A stretch of 64,000 nucleotides of DNA from NCBI GenBank assembly GCA_009617715.1, contig VTFK01000044.1:186001-250000 (forward strand). The letters run 5' to 3'. Positions 22,901 through 35,200 of the stretch are shown here, piece by piece. The DNA comes from Plectrocnemia conspersa. Lineage: Eukaryota; Arthropoda; Insecta; Trichoptera; Polycentropodidae. The notes below the pieces were generated by a model. The model saw only the letters and a program-made list of their open reading frames with translations, was not told the origin of the DNA and ran no database searches. The translations under genes and the position numbers were made by a program. Position 1 is the stretch's first letter, and each line of letters opens with the position of its first letter.

Positions 22901-25900
22901 ACGCTTCTACAAAGTTCTCGTCATTTTTGGTGAATAGAAGACCGTCAAATTTGTTGATTAACTAAAATTTAAACCATGTTATAAAAAGTGGTGGTTAATA
23001 TGCATGAGAATGTTTGTATTATATATACCTGTATAACTCCAATGATTTGACCGGAAGAGTTTTTGATTGCCATACAAAGAATAGTCATGTGTTTGAATCC
23101 CGTGCCGTCATCGACTGATGCATCGAATCTTTCGTCGTCGTATGCGTTTGGAATGGTGACCGTCTATAGTAGAATATAATGTTAGTGTTATAAAATATAT
23201 AATGTGAATAGCTTAATAATATAATATTACCTCTCCAGTCGTAGCAACATAACCAGTGATACCAATATTGATGGGAAACCGGCTTTCAAATGGACTGTAA
23301 AATAAGATGATTTAAGAAATCTCATTGTCAACTTAATGCAGAATTAGAATCTTACCTAGTTCTAGCGTCTGAGTCGTCGCCGTTCAAATCGTTTGCCTCG
23401 AAATCAAACACTCTAGAGAAACTACCCTTAGATGCCTCATGCACCAATAATACCTATAATAAACAATCGTAAATCAAACACATAAATAACATTAGAAATA
23501 TCTTATGTGCTAAATTGTGGTACCCGCTGGTACGCACCTGCACCCGTTGACACTGAATAAGACTTTGAGTGTGCGTGAGTATCCTCAGGACCATGTGCTC
23601 TATCGTGCTCTGCTCCTCGAATATCATCCTGGCCAGGTCAAGCAGTACTTGGTTTCTCTTCACTTCCAGCTGAGACCTCTCGTACAGCTGGGCGTTGCGG
23701 AGACCGATGCCGCAAAACTGAAGATACGCCGCAAACACTTGCTCGTCGTTTGGTGTGAACGGACAGTCGTTTTGTTTGTTTATAACCTGAAGTAGTTAGA
23801 TATTAGTTGGATTGTCGGATCGATACGATAAGAAGAGAATATTGTAATTGATATGCGTCTCACCTGAGCGACGCCTATGACGTCCCCGTTGAAGTCTTTG
23901 ATGGGCATGCATAATAATGTTCTCGTTTTATAACCCGTTAAAAGGTCAATGTCATGATTGAATCGCTCGTCCTGAAAATAATAATAAAAATAGGTTAATA
24001 AATGCAATCTTTTATATTGAAAAAATATTAATGTGTTGATTAATAATATATTATTATCAACTAACTTTTCCTCCACCCAAATACATATATTATATACATA
24101 TAACATAACTATTACCAACCGTTCATTTACGTAATTAAGGTAATAGTTTATATTATATTCTTAAGTTGATATTAATCAGTATATACCGGAAGTAGATAAA
24201 CTTCTTTAGGAATATAGTTTTAAGCCTACGTATTAACATAAATTAAGGACCGTTTTATCTAACATACAAAATATAAGCTGTGGGGAGTTCGCCATTTGCT
24301 CAGTTAAGATCATTTAAACGATACTTTCTAACATGTGTCTCGAATCAATAATATAAGAGGTCTGACATATTTCCTCAGAGCAGGCGATTGGAGACGATTA
24401 AGCGCATCGAGAGAAGAATAATATATGATATATATTATTAAAGTGTTTTTCAACCTTAAATTATATAGAAAAATACTGCAGGGTCAAAGGGTAACGACAC
24501 ATTAAAGTGCCTAATGCGTTTGCATTAGGCATTTTCTTGATGACGTCTATAGGTGTCATCCGCGGTCAAAGTGTTTTAAATACTAGATAGTGTTCCAAAA
24601 TGTTATTAAAAATAAAAATATAAGTAGTAATAAACATGAAGCATATTTTTATAATGTATTAATAAAAAAATATGAGCGCAAAGCGTTCATAACTTTTTTT
24701 TACCAGCATTTATGCTTGACGAGTTATTCTTTATGGCCAAATTTTATTTATTCATAATGCGCAATGAGCATACAAGCGTCTTACTTTATAATGAAAAGTT
24801 TCAGTTAATATCCAGCAGAGATAAATTAAAATAAATATTAAATGTATTATTTTAAGGGGTACAATATTATATATTGACTAACGTAAAAAATATTTTTCAT
24901 TATTGATGTATGTATATCTATACTAGCCATATTGCTTATTATGTCTAAATTTATATTTAAAAAAAATTGAACACAAATAACGAATTAATTATTGTTACAA
25001 ACATATGTATAATATATGCATGCTTGTCATATTGTGCGTTATGGCCAAATCCGAAGCAAGCATACAAATGTCAAACTTTTCAATGAAATTTTTCAGTTAA
25101 TTTCCATTACGGTATTATCATTTTTACGGTAGTCAATCAATCTTAATTATGACTGAATAATGTGTATATAATTTTATGGCGGATCATGATTCAATTATTT
25201 TTTATTACCTTCAAGTATGAAACTTATTCAAAATGGCGGCGAATTGATAATTATGAATACATAATAATTAAGAATGAGTGTTGCCAGTTGAAAATAAACA
25301 TATTATTTATAAATTATTGCAATACACAGAGTATTTCTGCTATTAAGCAATTTGATTGTTTAATAGCAGAAATCTCAAGGGGAGGGGGGAGGCAAAAGTT
25401 GTGTATGTAATGTTTCAAGTTCTAGTTGAAAAGGTGTGAGAGTAATTAGCTAACATACATTCACTTTGTGACTTTTATGTACTATGGTCAAGATCAAGGT
25501 TTACTGTAATATACATTATAAATTACTGGTAACTCAATAATGCTAAGATCAATGATGTCACTTGCCGTCTCTTTATTTAGCAATCTAAGTTTATACACAA
25601 TTTTATTATTAATATGGAAATAAATTAATAATGCAAAAGTCCGATCCATTATTCTAGAATCAAAACAGATTAAGAGCAAAGTCATAACCACTGAACCACT
25701 TTTAATATAAATAGATTTTTCCCACCCTTGTCAAGCGTTGGCGCGTCAGCCGCAAAAGTTATTAGAGCGTTTCAGGGAGCGCGCAACGTTAATGAAGTTT
25801 TCTTGTAATTTTCAGGCAATTCGTGCAAATTTAAATTCCGCCAGGTCACGTACCCGATCGAGGCAATACCAACGTGGGGCGACTGTGAAGTGCTTGCAGC

Positions 25901-28900
25901 GGCAGCAAGCGTAGCATGGCTACGACATGGAGGAGGACTACGAAATTAGTTATATCTCCAAGTGCTGCAAACGCGATTTGCCCGAAGACAATTTGAAAAG
26001 ACAACGTCGCCCACGCCGCACGATGAAAATACATTTTCAGTTATGAGAAACTAGGGTTGAATAATAAATAAGGGCTTTCTAATGAATTCATTAGGCTCCA
26101 AAACAGTCAATATTAAACAGAGCAGACGTGGAGGAAAATTGCGATGCCTTATTCCTGGAATCAACTCAAAGGTGGTTCAATAAAATTGGATTTTTTTATT
26201 ACCAATAAGTGTAATGAGATTATCTTTATTTTTTTTAATGCACCTGCAATTAAATTAACATCTTATAAGATCTAAGATATGCATGTATGTTTGCTAACTA
26301 TATACTATTACACTGTTTCAGTTAGAAATCTGACATTTTGCAATCAATCATAGCTTTGTCTAAGGTTTGAATCAACCATAGCTTTGTCTAATTGTGACGA
26401 ATAATTTTATAAAATCAAGCTAAGTCGTGCATAGCTACATATAATGATAACTTGTGATATTAGTTTATAATTATTAAAATATGTGACCTAATTTCAGTCT
26501 GGTGATTTAGTGGTTGTTGATTGTGTTTACCCAGTTGTAACTCTTTGGGCGCTTGTCATGAGCAATGTATGATTGACAACTTTTAAAAAGTCACAGATTT
26601 TAATATAAAATAATAATATTCATCGCTAAAACTGATTGATAACAGCTGCCTTATTATCATATACAAGCCAGCTGAAGAAAGTCAACCGATACGCACGAAC
26701 AGTTTCAATGAATAACTTTTTCCTCCCGCCTCTCTTTAACTCGCAGTCAGATTTTAATTCGATTCGACGCACTCCTATAATCTCATAATCTTCTCATTTA
26801 CATTTACCGACATTTTCATGCGAACAAAATCGACAGTTAATTAACAAAAAATCATCGAGCATTAATCTAATTCTCGTTTGATGTATAGTTAATCGATTTT
26901 ATAATATTTTTTTCAAAACTTGTGTACGCCAGAGATTTACAAATTACTGCCGCGGCTTATTTAAGATGCAAGCAGCACAGCTGTTACTAATTTGCATCAG
27001 AGGTATAAATAAAAATATACTATTAAAAAGTTTTATATATAATGATAATGAAAAGCCTAAAAAATGGCACTCTAAGATCCATTTAGTATTCAAGACTATA
27101 TGAAATATTATCACTATTTTTAATAAATGTCTAGAAACGGATAGACATTATGTTTAACCTTTAGAAGTCCAAAAGCATGTGTGTCATGCTTAATATATTT
27201 TATATTTTCTAAAGCCATTTTAAATGACTTGATGATAAAATTTCCAGTATTTTATTTCATTAGCTACTCAGAGATAACTCCGCGAAAATTAATTAGGCTG
27301 AATGTTTTATTTTAATCGAATGTTTTATTTCGGTCACAATAGACACCACCGATAAACATTCTATTTACAAATGTTTTTGGAAGGCGTAAAAGTATTTTTT
27401 TGTTAAGAAGAAGCATTTCGAAACAAAATAAAGGCCTGACATGGATTTTGGAGCGGCACTAGGCACTCGACTATATTAAAATAAAAAACGACTGTGTTGC
27501 TCAAGTTTACAAATTGTTATGTCTGCACTACACTCTCTGGAAGTTGGCCAAGGACGGAGAATATAGTGGGTTACTTCGGTCGAGTTCGGTTCTGCCCGCT
27601 CTAAAATCTCTCAGAAGTTGTCCGAGGCTATCGAGAACGGAAGATAAAGTAGGGGTAATTCAGTAGACTTGACCAGCTTCGAGCGCCTCCGAACATTGTC
27701 GGCAAAAGGACCGAAGTCAAAGGAACCGAAGTCGGAGCGGTGAGTTACTTCCCCTTTCGCTCTCTCGCGTGTTAAGTGACGAGAGTGAGAGAGATAATAA
27801 TATGGTGTTTCGCAAACTGAGATAGAACGAGTTCAATTTCAGTGTGCATATCTTTTAACAGTAAAACATCTCTTTACCATTAGTTGTACATGCGTTTTTT
27901 GAGCACAGATTATCATTATTATGGTTCGATCCAATTCAATCCGATCTTTTGGTATCGATCGCAATAAAATAATATTCATGCGAGCTTTTATTGCGTGCTA
28001 TGTATGTTTTATTGTTATCTTTCTCTCTCGTCTTACGGCACCATCATGCTCCCATGGGTGCTGTTTTATTGGATTTATACTTACGCTCGTTCATATCGCT
28101 CATGTCTGCTTATCGGATACTATCATAATGTATATATGTATATGTGCGTATTGAGCCAACAATGAACTCAGTATATTCATAATTTACATATAAAAATATA
28201 CGATAAAATAATATTTTAGTAAAAAAAATTGGCATGTGATAAAAATGATTTATTACATTATTCTCATATTATATATTATTTTCTAACTTTAGAGCATATC
28301 CCAAAATATAACCGTATAATAAAAGAGTTGATCAAGAATACTTTGCTTGTCCAAAATGTTGTTAATATTGATTTAAGCTACCTCTGTAATGATTTATTCT
28401 AAAACTTGAATTTGGCCAGAAAAATGCATGTCATTTAATGAAAAACTATGAATTATCATAAAATAGAAATATTGAAAAAACGACCATTGAATGGCCTACT
28501 TTTGCTGAAATGACATTCCTGTATTCCCCATACTTCCAGTTCCTGCAAAATTTTCTTATTAGTTGAAAAATTATCACGTGGAAGTCAAATCTTATTTACA
28601 TTTTTCTCTACTTACAATTTTATTAATTGTAATTAAAATAAATTTACTGTTTAGACCGAAAAAATATTTTAAAATGATAAGAAACCTCACAATATTTTGT
28701 TGAACGACTCTAGAATTCTTAATAAAAGTATTTAAATAATAATAAACAATCTTATTAACCATTCCAAATAAATCCTAGATATTTGTTTTCCATACATCTC
28801 GAAAGGAAGCTATTCTTTATCACGATATCTCGCACACGTACAAATCCCCTGCATTTTATCCTCTCAATGGTAGTAATATATTTAACCTACCTGTGTTTAC

Positions 28901-31900
28901 CGTTCTATATTTTTTTCAATTATTTATATCTTTCGATAAACATACATTGATAATTGAGCAATACATAAATAATATATTTTAAGAAGTTTAATACTTTATC
29001 AAATTATAATCTTATAATCCTCTATGATATATTTAATTTTTATTTCCTCGAAGAATCTTTCTTTTGATAGGTACACGCTGAAAGCAGATTGCTCGATATA
29101 ACAATATATCTTACCTGCCAATCAAGTCATTATTCAGATTCTGAGAATCGTGCTTTGAATTGAGAGAGAGATTGCGCCACAAAATTATCAGAAATTTGTT
29201 GTATAAATAAATATTGAACATATTTCGAAGCAAACAAATCTGTATTAACATCTTCCTTGATCTTAACATCTTAGAAGTATTAATCTCATATCGATCTTTA
29301 AATAAGATACAATTACACAAAGGTATATTAACTATTTTTTGTATATATTACATGTTATAATAAAATACATGTATTCTACGTACTTTCCTATATACTAAAT
29401 TATCAAAATATATGTTTAAAGATATGTACTATATATTTAACGGTTTCTGGTTTTGAGGCTAAAGGGTTAAAAACACTTCACGACAATCCCAGTCGTTCTA
29501 CAGAAATTACAGCCGACAATAATACAACTCGACACGCTATTAAATACTATAGAAAAGCTACTAATAGTTTATTTTATAAACATATATAGAGAAATGTAGA
29601 TGCTGCTATCAGGGTTGAAATGGCAGGGCTTAGAAGTCAGAGAGTCTTCGCTGGCGAGTCGAGTTGTATTATTGTCAGATGTGATTACGGTAGAGCGGCT
29701 GGGATTGTCGTGATGTATTTTTGCTATATCCTACGGCCTTAACATGTTGCCTTGTATCACTATACTAACCTCTGAATTATTAAAAAAGAATGGTGATGCA
29801 TTTTAAATTAATGGTTTTCTGTTTATTTGCTATTTTACCAAATTAAAAAAAAAAAAATTAGTTTGAAATAAGAATTTTATATAATTGATCCAGGGTTTAG
29901 AACTCCTCACCAAGACTGGAGAAATTTGTCCAGCCGTTTAATTTTTACGGTGGTAATATATCAGTTTTGTTGGCTCATATAGTATTCCGTTGGCGTTGGC
30001 GTTAGACGTGGGAAGATGGTGCAGATTGACCCAGTGGATAAGCGAGTCGCCGTGGTTTAAGGACACGTTTGTTATTCTGAAGGAAAATAGCCAGGGGGCG
30101 GTAGTTCGAGGGTGTTCTATATTCGTAACGTAATTTCTCGATGGACGACATAGACGTAAAATCGGCATTATATAAATTCCACAAAAAAATCCATTCATGT
30201 CGATAGCACGATCAGCATACTAATTTTGCAACAAGTCGTCAAATTACATAAAATTACGTAATCTAACCAAACTAGGGGTTGGTGTACATACGCAGTCGAT
30301 CGAGCCGATTGGAAGGGATAAAAAGGAATATTCTTTAGATTATGATTATGAGGGTCCTGTGATTCTGAGAAGCCACGAGGAAAAGGCGAAATGTGGGAAA
30401 CCGGTTTTTGCTTGGGTTTATGTAATGTATAGATATACATTGTATACATATGTATGTATGTATGCATTTCCTGGCAGAACGAGTCGGAGAACGCGGCTCT
30501 CCCAAGGACGGTGGAAGACCTATTTGGTTGGGTGACCTAGGCCGGATTGTGACTCATGCTTCAGATGTACTTAAATGGAATGCTGACAGTTAATCGAATT
30601 AAGTTTATATCAGAAATACATTTATTGGTTAATCTAAAAATATATAAAAATGATTTAGTTTATGTTATGAAATATAAAAGTTTGTTAGTCTTACGTACAA
30701 TTATTAAAATACTAATGACACGAAATAGTCCGGGGAGCATCGATCATGACAATCCCAGCCAACAATAATACAACTCGACACGCCAGCGAAGACTCTCCTA
30801 CTTCTAAGACATATCATTTCAACTCCACTGCCTGATAGCGTCATCTATATATGTGGTAATTTATATATGTTATTAAAAGCGTGCAAAAATAGATTCACTG
30901 TCCTAAAAAAAGCGACGGTAGTTTCATTCACTGGAAAATTTATGGCTTCGCTTTTTAAAATACGCGAATGAATATTTCAGGCGGATTACTACAACATGAA
31001 AATAGTACTTTGACTTGTTATATTAACTTCGCGAATAAATAATGTGACATAGAATAGCTAAATTGTATCCTGTGGCATATATACCAATTTTTCCGATAAG
31101 ACGAATATTTTGCAAATCGTAATCATGATACTTTTAGGATCTATATATAAATTTATTACATAATACAAAAATATAAGTTCTGAATAAATATTATTTACTC
31201 CCTAGAAAATATGTATTATATAATTTTTTTAATGATAACGTCAGTAATGCTCTTCAAAGTAGCAAAAGCTGATGTATCGGATTTGGGCAACCAAAGGGTT
31301 AAAAGAGGGACTGTGTGAAAAAGTTTTCAACCTACTCTCGTATATGTAAATAATTATTTTAAATATATTATAGTTTGCATATTATATAAAGATTCAATAA
31401 GCTTTCTAAATTTATTCTAAAATGTAATTTAAGCAAATCTTTAAGTACTTATAATAAAGTTCAATTAATTAATGTGAAAGTAGATAAAAACATTTTTATA
31501 GTTACAGTGCGCTTATAATTAATTGATAAAGAAGTTAAAATTTGTTTATAGATGTTCTAAAATTCTCTAAATCTAAGTGGAGTTGGTAGCTCTATAATGC
31601 TGCTAAGAGATCTGTGCAATGGATCATGGTTGGTTGTGAAAGTAATAAACACATTATATTAATTATAGCTAAAACTATTTTTTTCTTAAAATAAAATGTT
31701 AATGATCTGTTAGCTATGTAGCCCAAAATTTTTATCTATACATATTCCTATTTTATTCGATTTGCTTGACCGCTTAGAGAGAATTTTTTGATGAGGCTAA
31801 TCTGATTAATTCTTAAATATGTAGTGTGTAACACTTACGTAATTAATACTTTACTTAAAAACGTGTAGTTGCAAAGGCAAGAATTTTCAAAAAAAAAATA

Positions 31901-32169
31901 TAATTTTATTACAAAACAAAAATATATTTAACCGCGTAGCGCGAAATTTTTTAATAAATATTGTGAAATTGACATTTTATTGAGGAAATCGTTTTTCATA
32001 AAAAAAATATTAGTCTCTTAATGTGAGATAAATTTATTTTAAGGTAGGAATAATTCTAATGGTGTCTTTATTGATAATATTTATTTTTTAATCTACCGTT
32101 GCAACCTTACAGGCGTAAGCCTAATGCGTTACAACGGGGAAAATCTGTATCAAAATATAATGAATACAG

Positions 32170-32268
<99 letters not shown>

Positions 32269-35200
32269 GATTAAAATTATTATGTAGTTTTGTAGGGATG
32301 GTTTTCAATAATATTAATTTATAAAAAAAATTTGAGTCTGCTGACGTGGCTCGAGCCCGCGACATCTAGGTTACAAGTCTAGATCTTACGGACTATCGCT
32401 ATGTAATTTGTAACAAAACAAATTCAGCGCTGTCCAACTGGCGGCACGCGAATTTATTTTACTATTCTAGAATAGTGAAACTGCAATGAAAGATTATATA
32501 TTTTTTATTATTAAATTAGCATTTAGAGATAAATTACAAATTCAACTTTTTACATCAGGTTTAAAAAATAATTTGAAATAAAAAATGTGACCTATTGTTG
32601 AGTTTGCCTTTAATATTCTCAACGCCTTATATGGAGTATTAAGAAAATTAATTCTTGATAGTAGATGTTTAAAATCTACACCTTGAAGCGTTTCTGTTAT
32701 AGACTATAAAATATAATCCCGGAATCTCGATACCTATGAATGACGGAATAAACGTAATCTAGAAAAATTGAAAGATTTTTTAAATGTTACGCCTGAACTT
32801 GTCGCATACGGGATTGCCGAATCCTAACAGGTAATAAATATATATGTAATAGCGTTAGAGATTAAAAATATATTATTGAAATTAATTAATTAGTAACAAT
32901 TGAGCATTATGTACTAAATTGTATATTTATGTACAATAGCTTAATTAAAAATAAATATCTCACATACATACAATATTAATATCAAATATATTTTTGAAAT
33001 ATTTTATAATATTATTTAGTATATATTATTATAGCGTTTCGCGTTTGTGATATCGCGCTTTGCGCTCGAAATCTTGTTTTCATGTTGGTGCAATTTACAA
33101 CTATTTTTTTAATTAAAATAATTTTAATAACATATTTTAAGAACTTTAAAACATCAGATATATTTATCAAATAAGATCCAGATAATAATCAATGTCTGTC
33201 ATTGTTTCGTACTGGATTAAAATATTATTATTATATTCTTGACTTTAATTCGATAGAATTAATTTTTATATGAATTTTTAACACAACAATGATTATTTAT
33301 CAAAAGGGGCAACATTTAAATACGCAGTTATAATAATTTATTGTCGTATCAAAATGTAACAATTTATATATATTTTTAGATTTATATTTTTATTTCTGGC
33401 GTATCTAAAATTATACAGACAATAATGGAACGATTGTCAACAAAGGGAAGAATCTAATTATTAAAAACGTTTTATATTTGTTTTCAATTCATGACTGAAG
33501 AAATAATGTTCTAAAAAAAGTATGTATTTTTAGAATGCGCGTTCGAAACGAGAGCGCCTTGGAAACTGGCGATGAAAGACTCGCGAATACCTGATCCAAA
33601 TATAATGTGAAAAATCCATATTATACTGTATAAATATAATATAATGTATAGAGAGGCACACCAAAAATAACAAAGATATATGTGTATATATATATTAAAA
33701 TACTTAGTTTAATTGGATATCAATACATTATCAAATTGATATAGAAAAAAAATATAAATAAAATATTAAGTATAGAGAGGGTTAGGTCCTTTTTTAATAT
33801 TTAAGTAAGGTCTATTATATTACACATAAAAAATGTATTTTGAAATACTATATTTTGGTCTACTCTATACAAACATAATTTAATGGAAGAGATTCAGCGT
33901 ACGGACAGACGATTTGTCTTACAGTCCTTACAGTGCTCTTGCCACAGTGGCAAAAATATGGAAACTGTGAAATGATACTGCAAAATTTTATCCAGACGAA
34001 GGGACGTCATAAATTATTATTCTAACGCTGATAGCTCGTTATGGTTGAGCTTTATTATCCTAAAGAATAATCGTATCTTGTTATATGTCACATTTGTGAA
34101 TCTAAAACATATTTTCATTATATAATATCATAAAATATAATATTTTTCATCGCAATTATAATTGTTTGCATTCAATACTGTAATTGAGTCAAATTACAAT
34201 ACAATCACTGAGTCGAGATATTTTAACGAATTCACAAGATTTTTATTCATTATATTATAATATAGTTAAATTTTCGCTGTTATAAAGTAAATATTATATT
34301 TTAAATATTTATTAAAACTAAATAATAAATATTTCGTAAAAAAATAACAATATACTTTGTTGTTATTACATGTATTCAAAGCATCAAAAAGGTAACGAAT
34401 CATATGTGTATGATTATACAATCGAAATAAACGCAACGAAAAAGTCTTACCAAAAAAGTACGTCGAGTTCAATGGAATGTCGAGGTTCTTTCTACTGTTT
34501 TTCTTGATTATAACGATGAATTTCATTACAATTTATTAATATAGGACTTTTGTATTATTCATTACTGTAACACATTGGCCAAAAAAATATTGTTATTATG
34601 CCACAGCTACGATTTTACAGGTATAAAACACATTAAAATAACAAAGTTTTGCGACCATAGAATATATAAATGCAAAATTGTTCAGTGAGTTTTGAGAATT
34701 TAAAATCCATCATTATAATATTTGATTATTCAACCCACGAAACATGTTCACGCCTTGAAGTGAAACTTTTGAATATTGCAAGAAGTAAATGACAAATATG
34801 GTTTTTATGCAAGTTAGACGCATTGTCTATCGCGCATCCGTTGCGCACAAAAGAGTAGTTTTTCTGGTGCTTATGAGTGGATATTATTGCTGATTTAGTT
34901 TTTTTTGTGCATAGTTTAGATTTATACGCTTCGTGCTTTTAATAGTCAGATTAATAAAAAAAAAGGTGATTACAAATAATTACATTTTTTTAATACAGTG
35001 CAACAAATGCAGAAAAAAGCTGTATAGCTTGTGAAAAAGGCGCGTTCTTAAACTTTGAGGTCACAAGGCCGCGACTTCCAGGAATAAGGGACGCAATCGC
35101 GACTTTAGGCCACTTTAAAGCCTGCAGCCTAAAGTCGTTTCAGCGCTTCTTTTAATCTACAAAATATTAATGGATTGTAAGTTATCAAAACTCACTCAAA

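Noticed and set aside
23517..23795. Plus-strand ORF opposite the Pde11 inter-GAF exon
   Set aside because: Shadow of a well-supported minus-strand exon.
32099..32365. Tyr-Ile repeat ORFs on both strands
   Set aside because: Translation of a (TA)n microsatellite.
32338..32410. Functional tRNA-Thr gene
   Set aside because: The acceptor stem does not pair and the T-arm is imperfect; better explained as a SINE head or relic.
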